A stretch of DNA of 26,549 nt from an uncultured bacterium (lineage in GTDB: Bacteria; Patescibacteriota; Minisyncoccia; Phycocordibacterales; Phycocordibacteraceae). The notes below the pieces were generated by a model. It was not told where the DNA came from. It was given only the letters and a program-made list of their open reading frames with translations, and searched no databases. Each line of letters opens with the position of its first letter. Position 1 is the first letter of the stretch. The stretch covers positions 1 through 26,549 of the forward strand of contig CALLKD010000084.1 in assembly GCA_938008595.1 (NCBI GenBank), in the 5' to 3' direction. Positions 1 to 7,182 of the stretch are shown here, in pieces. Made by a program: the position numbers and the translations under genes.

Positions 1-332
1 CCAATGATGTTCTCCCAGGGGTCTTTCACAGTTGCTACCTGAATATCTCCTCCAACACTTATGGGGGCTTCAACGGGGGTAGCACCTAAGCTAACAAATC
101 GATCATATTCTGCCTGTATATTCTCTACTCCCCAAAACGTAGCAACATTCTCTCCCTTGGAAGCTTCTTCTGCTTGAAGTCCTAGTTCATATCCTTTAAT
201 GGAAAAGCCTACGTAGTAGGTTTCGTTGAAGTATGGCTCAACACCTAATACCTTGGTGTACCACTCTCGTGCGGCCTCAATATCACTCACCTTATATATC
301 GTGGTACGTAGTCCCAGTAGTGAAGTTTCCAT
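1..332 (-). CDS. VOC (glyoxalase/bleomycin-resistance) family protein, partial
   Basis: The first 110 residues of a vicinal-oxygen-chelate fold protein are visible; the C-terminus lies beyond base 1. It opens METSLLGLRTTIYKVSDIEA, followed by AAREWYTKVLGVEP, the usual first beta-alpha unit of the fold. Later come YYVGFSIKGYELGLQ and VKDPWENI, which resembles the D-P-x-G-N segment of small bacterial VOC proteins. The substrate cannot be told; such proteins range from glyoxalase-like enzymes to metal-binding resistance proteins. The ATG at 330-332 is supported by a TATACT box exactly 6 nt upstream. It is on the same strand as the next genes but has its own promoter. Confidence 0.8.
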   Translation of the reverse strand, partial: METSLLGLRTTIYKVSDIEAAREWYTKVLGVEPYFNETYYVGFSIKGYELGLQAEEASKGENVATFWGVENIQAEYDRFVSLGATPVEAPISVGGDIQVATVKDPWENII

Positions 333-338
333 GTGTAA

Positions 339-344
339 AGTATA
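339..344 (-). promoter_or_regulatory. -10 box of the VOC gene, leaderless spacing
   Basis: TATACT on the minus strand, 6 nt from the ATG at 332, so the predicted transcription start is the first base of the start codon. No convincing -35 and no Shine-Dalgarno sequence is visible. Confidence 0.6.
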
Positions 345-411
345 TGACAGAATTTGCTTTTCATAGAAAAACAAATTCAAACTGTAGTATCGTTTTAAAT
401 TACTAATGAAA

Positions 412-957
412 CTATACCCGAGCAACCAGAACAATTAGGAGAATGCCAATGGTGTTCAAAACGTACGTAAGAAATGCAAACTGCCAGGACTTAATTGTAC
501 TAAGTCCCATCATTCCAATGCCCAATTCATCCGGAAGTGGTGAGGCGATGACTATGGCACCAAGAACTGGAGTAAGCCACTTAAAATGAGGAGTTTTAAA
601 TAGCAAAAACATAGGCCGACTCCTTATGCGCTCTGCGAGTGGAGCCAGCTCAATGAACACTTGGTCCTTAAATAGGCGGAAAATAAGCAAGTCTCCCAAC
701 ATGGCTCCAAATCCTGCAGTAATCGCAATGAGAAGTGGGTTATAGTCCTGTGCTAGATTAAATAGCACTACCGACGCAGGTGCTACGGTAAAAGTTGATA
801 CAAAGAATACTCCCGTAACACCTGAGCCTATGTATCCAAATAATCCAATATGATGAATTGCACTCTGCACCATTGGCGTATCTGCAAATACGATAAAGAT
901 GCAGAGGCTTGCTACCAAAAGCAGCGTGTTTTTGTATTCTCTCCAAGTACTCACCAT
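412..957 (-). CDS. Small VTT/DedA-like integral membrane protein
   Basis: A 181-residue, very hydrophobic protein with about four to five membrane segments (near residues 10-26, 38-68, 73-96, 124-142 and 154-180). The TAGFGAMLGDLLIFRLF stretch (residues 80-96), a glycine-rich membrane segment with an acidic residue, and ASPLPDELGIGMMGL (residues 138-152) resemble VTT (SNARE-associated/DedA-like) proteins, which are thought to be lipid or ion transporters. DedA proteins are usually over 190 residues, so this is a short version and the family call is tentative. Its start ATG at 955-957 has TATAGT 6 nt upstream and no Shine-Dalgarno sequence. It ends in TAG. Confidence 0.65.
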   Translation of the reverse strand: MVSTWREYKNTLLLVASLCIFIVFADTPMVQSAIHHIGLFGYIGSGVTGVFFVSTFTVAPASVVLFNLAQDYNPLLIAITAGFGAMLGDLLIFRLFKDQVFIELAPLAERIRSRPMFLLFKTPHFKWLTPVLGAIVIASPLPDELGIGMMGLSTIKSWQFAFLTYVLNTIGILLIVLVARV

Positions 958-963
958 TGTTTT

Positions 964-969
964 ACTATA
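964..969 (-). promoter_or_regulatory. -10 box of the VTT-like gene, leaderless spacing
   Basis: TATAGT on the minus strand followed by six bases (AAAACA) and then ATG. The intergenic gap also holds one copy of the 17-bp direct repeat at 997-1013. Confidence 0.6.
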
Positions 970-996
970 CTAGCAGGTGATTGTATGGATTGTGAT

Positions 997-1013
997 ACGA
1001 TGTTGGAACTTTT
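997..1013. repeat. 17-bp direct repeat, copy 1
   Basis: Plus-strand ACGATGTTGGAACTTTT, directly after the stop codon of the 1014-1388 gene in transcription order. A copy with one mismatch lies at 1427-1443, so the two copies bracket the 1014-1388 gene and its promoter. Confidence 0.6.
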
Positions 1014-1388
1014 CTACAACATTTGCGTATTTAGCTTAGTTCCCGCCAACTTAACTGCCTTTTGGAGGGTGTCTACATATGGAATCCATGAATCCTTATC
1101 TTCTGAATAAAAATCTATTTCTGTAATGTTTGCCGTCATGATTTGGTCAGCCACTAGCTTGCTCAAGCTATCTACACTTTCCTTTTCCAGATAGTAGTCG
1201 TAATAAGGGATAGGTTGATCAGAGTTAATCAGACCATATTTTCCAGAAAGAATGTAGAAGGGTAATTTCTCCACTTCTGCCATTTTCATTACCTGACTAA
1301 CATGATCTCCAATATATCTTTCATAGGCAGCTAGTAATCCAAAATCGTCTCTTTTGCGACGACTGCATATTGTAGCAATCAATTTCAT
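1014..1388 (-). CDS. DUF6884-like protein
   Basis: A 124-residue soluble protein. It begins MKLIATICSRRKRDD, and around residue 47 carries FYILSGKYGLI followed by PIPYYDYYL. A short cytosine/serine-rich opening, then (I/L)LSxKYGL and a Y-D motif, is the signature of DUF6884, a family of unproven biochemistry with some resemblance to nucleoside-processing folds. The fit is by motif memory, not by a search. The start ATG at 1386-1388 is preceded by an extended -10 (TGC-TACAAT) at leaderless distance. The gene is bracketed by two near-identical 17-bp repeats, suggesting it may have moved in as a unit. Confidence 0.6.
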   Translation of the reverse strand: MKLIATICSRRKRDDFGLLAAYERYIGDHVSQVMKMAEVEKLPFYILSGKYGLINSDQPIPYYDYYLEKESVDSLSKLVADQIMTANITEIDFYSEDKDSWIPYVDTLQKAVKLAGTKLNTQML

Positions 1389-1394
1389 ATAGAT

Positions 1395-1400
1395 ATTGTA
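1395..1400 (-). promoter_or_regulatory. Extended -10 of the DUF6884-like gene, leaderless spacing
   Basis: Minus-strand TACAAT with an upstream TGC (extended -10), then six bases and ATG. No Shine-Dalgarno sequence. Confidence 0.6.
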
Positions 1401-1426
1401 GCAAATTTACGATTTGGCGGTTTGGG

Positions 1427-1443
1427 ACGATGTTAGAACTTTT
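1427..1443. repeat. 17-bp direct repeat, copy 2
   Basis: Plus-strand ACGATGTTAGAACTTTT, 16 of 17 identical to 997-1013. It overlaps the last bases of the doubtful ORF 1442-1675, so in both copies the repeat follows a stop codon on the minus strand. Confidence 0.6.
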
Positions 1444-1675
1444 ATGCTTCAACAAACTGTCCAGCAGACATATCCTTCTTGCACTGATTCCAAGGATAGA
1501 CACGCCCACTCATGGCAACGTATACGCCGTGTGGCATTGTCTGTACTGCAGCAACAGCAAATCCCAGATTAAACTCAGCATCGGTATTCTTAATGAGCTG
1601 TGACTTAAGAGCGCCGGTTAAGACAATAGTTATGCCTGCAATGCTGAAGCATGGTGTGCGCACAGCATTGAGCAA
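1442..1675 (-). CDS. Doubtful small ORF downstream of DUF167 gene
   Basis: A 77-codon ORF that could start at TTG (1673-1675). It is in the same frame as the preceding DUF167 gene and separated from that gene's TAG by only four codons. The product has a mildly hydrophobic start (ITIVLTGALK) and a GFAVAAVQTMPHGVYVAM stretch, but I recognise no family. There is no ATG, no Shine-Dalgarno sequence and no -10 box at the leaderless distance. The opposite strand has a competing 70-codon ORF (1512-1724). It could be a short real gene, a decayed gene, or noise. Confidence 0.3.
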   Translation of the reverse strand: MLNAVRTPCFSIAGITIVLTGALKSQLIKNTDAEFNLGFAVAAVQTMPHGVYVAMSGRVYPWNQCKKDMSAGQFVEA

Positions 1676-1687
1676 GCCTACTGGCGC

Positions 1688-1909
1688 CTATTCCTCTACC
1701 GATATGAGTTTTGAAGGACTATGATGTCCGTTCACAATACGAACGCGTTGAGCTGTAACACCAAAATGATTTGCAACTAATTGGATTACTCGTATATTTG
1801 CCTGATTGCCTTCAGCCTTCTCACAAACATACGCTTCAAAATGAACTTCCTTCTTAAGAGTCCATGATTCTTTTTTAGAGCCCGGATGAACTCGTACATG
1901 TATATACAT
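1688..1909 (-). CDS. DUF167/YggU family protein
   Basis: A 73-residue protein starting MYIHVRVHPGSKKESW, with EAYVCEKAEGNQANIRVIQLVANHFGV in the middle and VRIVNGHHSPSKLISV at the end. This matches the small DUF167 (YggU) domain: an opening beta strand with PGSKK, a central xAxxGxAN segment that precedes the helix, and a closing (I/L)xxGxxSxxK strand. The function is unknown. The ATG at 1907-1909 is chosen because an upstream in-frame ATG would run into tRNA-Gln. The start is only 8 nt past the CCA end of that tRNA, so the two are probably co-transcribed. Confidence 0.8.
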   Translation of the reverse strand: MYIHVRVHPGSKKESWTLKKEVHFEAYVCEKAEGNQANIRVIQLVANHFGVTAQRVRIVNGHHSPSKLISVEE

Positions 1910-1917
1910 AGTGTTTG

Positions 1918-1991
1918 TGGCTGGGAGACTAGGGATCGAACCTAGATTCACGGCTTCAAAGGCCGCTGTCCTACCATTAGACGATCTCCCA
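1918..1991 (-). tRNA. tRNA-Gln(TTG), CCA encoded
   Basis: Complete cloverleaf on the minus strand. The acceptor is TGGGAGA/TCTCCCA with the weak U1-A72 pair typical of tRNA-Gln. The anticodon stem GCGGC/GCCGT holds loop CTTTGAA, giving anticodon TTG, and the T arm is CTAGG-TTCGATC-CCTAG. Discriminator G is followed by a genomic CCA (1920-1918), the only tRNA in this window with an encoded CCA. Confidence 0.95.
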
Positions 1992-2039
1992 ATGAATTAC
2001 ATAGTGCAGCTAAAACACTAAATGGGCAAGAATGCTTCT

Positions 2040-3089
2040 CTACGCAAAGAGTTCGTATAGAGCAAGCTCAAGAGAGAGCACCGGTACTGGTGAAAACCGC
2101 AACCTATCAACGGCATCTAGAAATACTTTGAGTGCGTGGTGGGTTAGCTTTGATTCCTTGTTTTCAGCAAGGGTAAAGAGCTCTGCATACTGTTCAGCTC
2201 CAGTTTCCTCTTCTATCTTCTTCCTAAGTTCCGGAGCATGGCGTATAAGAAGGACATTCCTCATATCTTCAAGAACCAGTGTGGTGTATGTCGGTATGTC
2301 TATTGCACTAGCGGCAACTTTGGAAAGGGTATCCAAGCCCTTTTCAAGATTACCCTCAGACAAAGCAAGGAGAAGCTGCTGCACTTGTACTCTACGAGGA
2401 GCCCCAAGTGCCTTCTCAGCCTCAGAGAGAGTAATATCCTTCCCCGCACCGCTTACACACACCTTTTGCAGTACCGAAAGTGCATCACGATATGAGCCAT
2501 CAGCAAGAAGCGCAACAAGCTCTGCTGCAGGTGCTTCAATATGTACTCCTTCTTTCTTAGCTACGTCAGTAACTACTTTCTTTAGGAGAGCGCGGCTGGG
2601 CTTCTGCAGTTGAAATACTTGGCAGCGTGACTGCACAGTTTCAGGAACCTTTTCAAGTTCAGTAGTGGCAAGGATAAAAAGCGTATGTGCAGGTGGCTCT
2701 TCAAGTGTTTTAAGAAAGGCATTCCAAGCACCCTTAGAAAGCATGTGCGCTTCGTCCAGAATGTAGACCTTGTACTTTGACTCAAACGGTAGCGTGTACA
2801 CGTTCTCGGTAAGAGCACGAATATCATCAACGCTGTTATTTGAAGCAGCATCTATTTCATACAAGTCTTTAGAAGACGTATTAAGTGCTTGTGCAAAGAT
2901 ACGAGCAATGGACGTCTTACCAAGTCCTCGTGATCCTGCAAAGAGATAGGCGTGCCCTACCGAGCCCCCCCGTACTTGTGCTTCAAGAGCGGCAACAAGT
3001 GCATCTTGCCCAAGCACATCTTTAAAGGTGGTTGGTCGGTGAATACGGTACAGTGCCTGGTGATGTACATCGCTTACGGGAGCTTTCAT
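2040..3089 (-). CDS. dnaX: DNA polymerase III subunit gamma/tau (short form)
   Basis: Clamp-loader ATPase of 349 residues. It has Walker A GSRGLGKT (residues 52-59), Walker B/DEAH LDEAH (111-115), the downstream GAWNAFLKTLEEPP helix (120-133), and the SRC arginine-finger motif near 154-156. Two oddities: the four-cysteine zinc module normally between Walker A and the YEIDAASN motif is absent, since only about six residues (TSSKDL) separate them; and the protein ends after the collar domain, so no tau-type C-terminal region for polymerase or helicase binding is present. Last gene of the serS-ftsQ-dus-dnaX cluster. Its TATACT box overlaps the dus stop codon, so it may also be transcribed alone. 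Confidence 0.95.
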   Translation of the reverse strand: MKAPVSDVHHQALYRIHRPTTFKDVLGQDALVAALEAQVRGGSVGHAYLFAGSRGLGKTSIARIFAQALNTSSKDLYEIDAASNNSVDDIRALTENVYTLPFESKYKVYILDEAHMLSKGAWNAFLKTLEEPPAHTLFILATTELEKVPETVQSRCQVFQLQKPSRALLKKVVTDVAKKEGVHIEAPAAELVALLADGSYRDALSVLQKVCVSGAGKDITLSEAEKALGAPRRVQVQQLLLALSEGNLEKGLDTLSKVAASAIDIPTYTTLVLEDMRNVLLIRHAPELRKKIEEETGAEQYAELFTLAENKESKLTHHALKVFLDAVDRLRFSPVPVLSLELALYELFA

Positions 3090-3093
3090 AGGA

Positions 3094-4071
3094 CTAGTAT
3101 AGCAAACTGATTGCAGCGTCTATCTCAGCCCGTAGTGCGTCATAGTCACTGAGCTCCATAAGCGTAGCGCGTAGCTCAGCAGCTCCATCAAAACCAACAA
3201 CAAATGCCTTTATGTGCTTCTTAAGTATGTGAAATGATTTGCGAGGACGTAGCGCATCAAACGCAAAGGCAAGCTCGGCAAGTGCAGTAAGGCGCTCCTT
3301 AGGCGTAACCTCTGCTGGATCCTTTCCAGAAAACAAATCTGCATTACCAAATATTGCCCGCCCAAGCATCACGCCATCACAGCCATAGAGTTCAGTCTTT
3401 TCTCGCGCTTCCTTTATTGAAAGCACATCTCCGTTACCAAGAATACGGGTATGGGGAGCAAGCGTGTCACGAAGCGCTACGATGCGTGGCATAAGGTTCC
3501 AGTGTGCAGGTACTTTGGACATTTCTGCACGTGTTCTAAGGTGCACCGTAAGTGCAGCAATATCTTGTGCAAACAAAAACGGAATCCATTCATCGATACT
3601 TTCCTTGTTGTAGCCAATACGAGTCTTAACCGAAACAGGGAGGCCTGCTGTTTTGGCAGCGGCAATAATCTCTGCTGCTAACTGTGGGTGCTTGATCATG
3701 GCTGCACCACACTTCTGTTTCTCAATTGAGCGGTCAGGGCAACCCATATTTATATCAATGCCGTCATACCCAAGTTCCTTACACAACTTGGCAGCATACT
3801 CCATTGCCGTGGGTGTGCCCCCAAATAGCTGTGCAACGATTGGTCGTTCTGCTTCAGTAAACTGCAAGTCACGAAGTAACGGATTTTCAGCATCAGGCAG
3901 TTTCCCCTTCCCGTGGGTGTGATATAGCCCATCTGCTGAAACAAACTCTGTCCACGTAACGTCAGGCTTGCCGTGTGCCGCGAGCACTTTTCGGTACGCA
4001 GGGTCAGTTACGTCTGCCATTGGCGCAAGTACAAAAAAAGGGTTTGGTAGTGTCTGCCAAAATGATTGCAT
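3094..4071 (-). CDS. dus: tRNA-dihydrouridine synthase
   Basis: FMN-dependent enzyme that reduces uridines in the tRNA D loop; 325 residues, the usual length. It opens with LAPMADVTD (residues 15-23), the FMN-binding start of the TIM barrel. INMGCPDRS (107-115) contains the catalytic cysteine (C111). VSVKTRIG near 147-154, a TVHLRTRAEMSK segment and GNGDV followed by DGVMLGRAIFG supply phosphate and flavin contacts. Which Dus subtype it is cannot be decided here. Unlike most genes in the window it has a short Shine-Dalgarno-like AGGA (4077-4080) 5 nt before the ATG, as expected for an internal operon gene. 39 nt separate it from the ftsQ-like gene upstream. Confidence 0.93.
   Translation of the reverse strand: MQSFWQTLPNPFFVLAPMADVTDPAYRKVLAAHGKPDVTWTEFVSADGLYHTHGKGKLPDAENPLLRDLQFTEAERPIVAQLFGGTPTAMEYAAKLCKELGYDGIDINMGCPDRSIEKQKCGAAMIKHPQLAAEIIAAAKTAGLPVSVKTRIGYNKESIDEWIPFLFAQDIAALTVHLRTRAEMSKVPAHWNLMPRIVALRDTLAPHTRILGNGDVLSIKEAREKTELYGCDGVMLGRAIFGNADLFSGKDPAEVTPKERLTALAELAFAFDALRPRKSFHILKKHIKAFVVGFDGAAELRATLMELSDYDALRAEIDAAISLLY
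3096..3101 (-). promoter_or_regulatory. Extended -10 of dnaX, leaderless spacing
   Basis: Minus-strand TGC-TATACT, then six bases (AGTCCT), then ATG at 3089. The hexamer overlaps the TAG of dus (3094-3096). No Shine-Dalgarno sequence is visible. Confidence 0.65.
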
Positions 4072-4110
4072 GGTGTTCCTAGACTACCTATAAATAGCAA
4101 TTTAGGCGAG

Positions 4111-5085
4111 CTATGGTGCCTCTTCCGCCTTTCCGGTTCTTTTTATGTATGCCTTTCCAGAGAACCTAAGATCAAGATACTGAATAGAGCCGTCAGTGAG
4201 GTTTAACTTAGGTAGCACAGCTTTTGCAAGAGTGCTTGCGGCTTCTTCACGACCAAGTACGTAGGTGATACGTGAATGTGATGGCGTGTATATGTGTGCC
4301 TCATCAGCCACCACTTCAAGTGCCGACACTGAAACACCGGACTCACCCAGACCTTTGATAAAGGCTAGTGCTGCAGGGATACGTTCAGCATGGAGCACAT
4401 GCGCACGTATTGGGTTACCCGGATCAGGCATGGTGGGTTCAAGCGGGCTATAGAGTGTTAGAAGTGTCGCAGCCACCTCTTGTGTTGATGTGGCAGCAGC
4501 ACCTACTTCAGGAGTGGTGACCTCTTCAAACACAAGCCCCTCACTATCAACGTTGTAACAGTGCGGTAACTCTTTGGATGCGAGCATTGTTTCTCCACAC
4601 CACAAGAACGCACTGGTGCGTGGAAGTGTTGTGACAGTAATACTGCCAAAAGAAGTGCGGGTAATTGATACTGCAGAAATGTCAGGGTATTCAAGGAGAA
4701 TACGACTACGGAGTGCTTCAGTTGGGAAAAAGTATATGGAGTTCCTTGGCACAATATATGCATACGTTCCAGAAAGTACGTCTGCTGCAAGTATATGCAC
4801 TTCTTGTGTGTGTACGCCTGCTACCTCTACAGTGGCAATGCGAAATGCAGGACGCCACAGAAGATACACACCGGCAGCAAAGAGGAGTGTGAGTATAAGC
4901 AGCAGTACGATACCCAGTGCACGGTGCTTTTTCCGTCTACGATCTCGTAATCGTTCATTTGATCGAGGTTGTACTCTCGGAGACGGGCGTACGTCAGTAA
5001 CAACCGCTTCAGGGCGCTTTATGACAGGGCGTGCTGCCAGTGGAGCAGGCTTACGCGCGACGTCCCAGGACTTCCTTTCCGACAT
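4111..5085 (-). CDS. FtsQ/DivIB-like POTRA-domain cell division protein
   Basis: A 324-residue bitopic membrane protein. A basic, proline-rich cytoplasmic tail (1-54, ending RLRDRRRKKH) precedes one membrane helix (about 56-77). The POTRA-like domain follows (about 81-150): FRIATVEVAGVHT opens it, and a variable-length loop leads to YPDISAVSITRTSFGSITVTT. The C-terminus ends with a YLDLRFSGKAYIKR strand, the closing beta motif of FtsQ/DivIB. FtsQ scaffolds FtsL/FtsB at the septum. No other division genes are adjacent, so the family rests on architecture. The start codon lies inside serS (35-nt overlap), indicating translational coupling. Confidence 0.75.
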   Translation of the reverse strand: MSERKSWDVARKPAPLAARPVIKRPEAVVTDVRPSPRVQPRSNERLRDRRRKKHRALGIVLLLILTLLFAAGVYLLWRPAFRIATVEVAGVHTQEVHILAADVLSGTYAYIVPRNSIYFFPTEALRSRILLEYPDISAVSITRTSFGSITVTTLPRTSAFLWCGETMLASKELPHCYNVDSEGLVFEEVTTPEVGAAATSTQEVAATLLTLYSPLEPTMPDPGNPIRAHVLHAERIPAALAFIKGLGESGVSVSALEVVADEAHIYTPSHSRITYVLGREEAASTLAKAVLPKLNLTDGSIQYLDLRFSGKAYIKRTGKAEEAP

Positions 5086-6319
5086 ACGGGATTAGTGCTT
5101 CTGGAACACGTATGGTGCCGTCTTCCTGCTGATAATTTTCAACAATCATTGAAAGAATACGTGGCATCGCTACTGCTGTGTTATTAAGTGAGTGCGCAAA
5201 CTGTATCTTCCCATCTGCATTCTTATACCGTGTGTTGAGGCGTCGTGTCTGGAAATCATGGAAGTATGAAGAAGAATGCGTCTCGCGGTATGTGTCCTGT
5301 GAAGGCATCCACGCTTCAATGTCATACTTCTTCACCTGTCCAAGTCCAAGATCACCACCACAGTTAACCACTACGTGATATGGAAGCTGTAGAAGTTTTA
5401 GAAACTCCTCTGCGTTTTGCGTGAGCTCTTCATGCAGGCGTACTGATTCAGTATGTGATGCTTCACAAAGCACTACCTGCTCCCACTTGAAGAATTCATG
5501 CACGCGGATAAGACCCTTGGTGTCCTTACTGTGACTCCCCGCCTCGCGACGGAAGCATGGTGAGTACGAAACAAATTTAATAGGGAACTGTGCTGCATCA
5601 AGCACTTCATCCATGTAATACCCCATGGTTGCAACTTCAGCGGTACCAGCCAAGTACTCACTATCCTGTGTCTTGTACAGATCATCTTCCCCTTGTGGAA
5701 GATACCCCGTACCAAGAAATGTCTCACGTCTAAGGAGCGACGGAGCAATCATTGGCTCAAACCCTTTTTGTACAAAGTGTGTGAGTGCTAGGTTTGAAAC
5801 TGCTTGTGCAAGTAACACTCCATCGCCCTTAAGGAAGTATCCACGGAACCCAGCAACCTTAGTGCCACGTTCAAAGTCTGCCATGCCGGCGTTTGTCATG
5901 AGTTCAATATGATCCTTTGGTACAAACGTGAATGTTGGTTTCTCTCCCCAGCTACGCACCTCCACGTTATCAGCATCACTCTCACCTTCTGGCACAGACA
6001 TGTCAGGTAGGTTAGGCACAGTGAGCATGAGGCGCTGCCACTCCTCAAGTAGCGCTACGTACTTCTCTTCAATTTCTTGAAACCCTTCCTTTACATGACG
6101 CATTCCCTCAATGAGTTTTTGCTTCTCTTCACCACTTGCAAGCTGGATGCGTGAGCTCATACGGTTTTGCTCCGCCTTCTTCTCATCCATTTGCTGACGA
6201 AGTGCCTTACGCTCCTCATCTACAACCAAAAGCCTATCGACATCAACATCGATCTTCTTTTTGAGCGCTCCTGCCTTAACAAGGTCTGCATTTTCACGAA
6301 TAAAATGAATATCAAGCAT
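5051..6319 (-). CDS. serS: Seryl-tRNA synthetase
   Basis: Class II synthetase that charges tRNA-Ser; 422 residues, the normal length. A long antiparallel coiled coil (about residues 27-100), which grips the long variable arm of tRNA-Ser, is followed by the catalytic core. Motif 2 reads CFRREAGSHSKDTKGLIRVHEF. Motif 3 is the final region LNNTAVAMPRILSMIVENYQ with its conserved arginine; the usual GxGLAVGR wording is altered, as I recall from other CPR enzymes. The ATG at 6317-6319 (MLDIHFIREN) is the family start; the open frame extends 79 codons upstream, but that extension has no family resemblance and runs through the promoter. First gene of the cluster and divergent from dprA. Confidence 0.96.
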   Translation of the reverse strand: MLDIHFIRENADLVKAGALKKKIDVDVDRLLVVDEERKALRQQMDEKKAEQNRMSSRIQLASGEEKQKLIEGMRHVKEGFQEIEEKYVALLEEWQRLMLTVPNLPDMSVPEGESDADNVEVRSWGEKPTFTFVPKDHIELMTNAGMADFERGTKVAGFRGYFLKGDGVLLAQAVSNLALTHFVQKGFEPMIAPSLLRRETFLGTGYLPQGEDDLYKTQDSEYLAGTAEVATMGYYMDEVLDAAQFPIKFVSYSPCFRREAGSHSKDTKGLIRVHEFFKWEQVVLCEASHTESVRLHEELTQNAEEFLKLLQLPYHVVVNCGGDLGLGQVKKYDIEAWMPSQDTYRETHSSSYFHDFQTRRLNTRYKNADGKIQFAHSLNNTAVAMPRILSMIVENYQQEDGTIRVPEALIPYVGKEVLGRRA

Positions 6320-6328
6320 AGTACGGAC

Positions 6329-6357
6329 ATTGTACGACACTAGGTCCGTCATTCCAA
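6329..6357 (-). promoter_or_regulatory. serS promoter
   Basis: Minus-strand TTGGAA (6352-6357), 17-bp spacer, TACAAT (6329-6334). The -10 is 9 nt from the serS ATG, so the leader would be only about 3 nt. Confidence 0.7.
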
Positions 6358-6436
6358 TTCCACACAGGGGAGACAGGCTATTTCTTTTCCAGTATTTCAC
6401 CACCTTCCCTTTACCTACTCTTGAGCTACCCGTGTG

Positions 6437-6442
6437 CATACT
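6437..6442 (+). promoter_or_regulatory. -10 box of dprA, leaderless spacing
   Basis: CATACT followed by six bases (TCTGGT) and ATG at 6449. This spacing is what favours ATG 6449 over the in-frame GTG at 6434. Confidence 0.5.
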
Positions 6443-6448
6443 TCTGGT

Positions 6449-7132
6449 ATGGAGATACACACCACCACAGCACAGACCTTCTCTGCGAAACTTATACAGA
6501 TACCAGATCCACCAACGGTGCTTTGGTATAGAGGGAGTTTGCCACCAGAAGGACACAGAGTTCTAGCAGTTGTTGGATCCCGGTCACTTAGCGCATATGG
6601 AAAAGCAAGTTGTGAATACTTAATTGCTGGTCTTTCAGGATATCCAATAACAATCGTGTCAGGACTTGCACTCGGTGCTGATGCCTGTGCACATAGAGCG
6701 GCACTTAATGCGGGGCTACACACCATTGCCGTACCGGGGAGCGGTCTTGATGACGCACACCTGTACCCACGAACCAACCTACCGCTTGCAAAGGAGATTC
6801 TACAAAGTGGTGGCACTTTACTCTCTGAACATCCGCAAGGACACAGGGCACGAGCAGAGGACTTCCCTTCACGAAACCGCATCATGGTTGGACTCTCAGA
6901 TGCCGTGCTTGTTATTGAGGGTGGCGAAAAGTCAGGAACGCTCATAACAGCACGGCTTGCGCCGGAATATAACCGGGATCTGTTGTGTGTCCCACACCGT
7001 ATAGGAGATGCGCATGGTGTAGCCGCACACACCTTCATACGGCTAGGTGCAGTGCTTGTTTCTACGCCTGCTCACATTCTCGAAGCACTTGGAATTCCAG
7101 TCAGTACTGAAGAAGAAAAATATGGCGTATGA
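6449..7132 (+). CDS. dprA: DNA-processing protein DprA (core domain only)
   Basis: A 227-residue DprA/Smf, which loads RecA on incoming single-stranded DNA in natural transformation. The Rossmann-like core is complete: VLAVVGSRSLSAYG (about residues 40-53), IVSGLALGADACAH, VPGSGLDDAHLYP, FPSRNRIMVGLSD and GEKSGTLITA, ending HTFIRLGAVLVSTPAHIL. The N-terminal SAM-like domain and the C-terminal winged helix found in longer DprA are missing, so this is a minimal version. ATG 6449 is preferred on promoter spacing. It ends with TGA, the only TGA stop in the window. topA follows after about 50 nt. Confidence 0.92.
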   Translation: MEIHTTTAQTFSAKLIQIPDPPTVLWYRGSLPPEGHRVLAVVGSRSLSAYGKASCEYLIAGLSGYPITIVSGLALGADACAHRAALNAGLHTIAVPGSGLDDAHLYPRTNLPLAKEILQSGGTLLSEHPQGHRARAEDFPSRNRIMVGLSDAVLVIEGGEKSGTLITARLAPEYNRDLLCVPHRIGDAHGVAAHTFIRLGAVLVSTPAHILEALGIPVSTEEEKYGV

Positions 7133-7171
7133 CAACACCCCGCTCCGTTATCCCATAGTCCTCGACTTGAC

Positions 7172-7177
7172 CATATA
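7172..7177 (+). promoter_or_regulatory. Possible -10 of topA
   Basis: CATATA (overlapping TATATA) 5 nt before the ATG at 7183, close to the leaderless spacing seen elsewhere. A TTGACC at 7167-7172 is too close to be its -35. Confidence 0.4.
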
Positions 7178-7182
7178 TAGGT

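Noticed and set aside
990..1450. Integron attC-like sites (GTTRRR inside the 17-bp repeat).
   Set aside because: The repeat contains GTTGGA/GTTAGA, but no paired inverse core or long imperfect hairpin is visible between the genes, and no integrase is present.
1512..1724. Plus-strand 70-codon ORF opposite the doubtful ORF 1442-1675.
   Set aside because: No promoter at the local spacing, no Shine-Dalgarno sequence, no recognised family, and it overlaps the DUF167 gene antisense.
2032..2613. Plus-strand 193-codon ORF.
   Set aside because: Serine/arginine-rich antisense shadow of dnaX, whose motifs are unambiguous.
4574..5095. Plus-strand 173-codon ORF.
   Set aside because: Antisense shadow of the ftsQ-like gene; composition (Ser, Arg, Thr) is that of reverse-strand translation.
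6449..7150. TGA as a sense codon (as in Gracilibacteria), since dprA ends in TGA.
   Set aside because: Readthrough would add only 15 codons or so with no family resemblance, and core genes are full length under the standard code.
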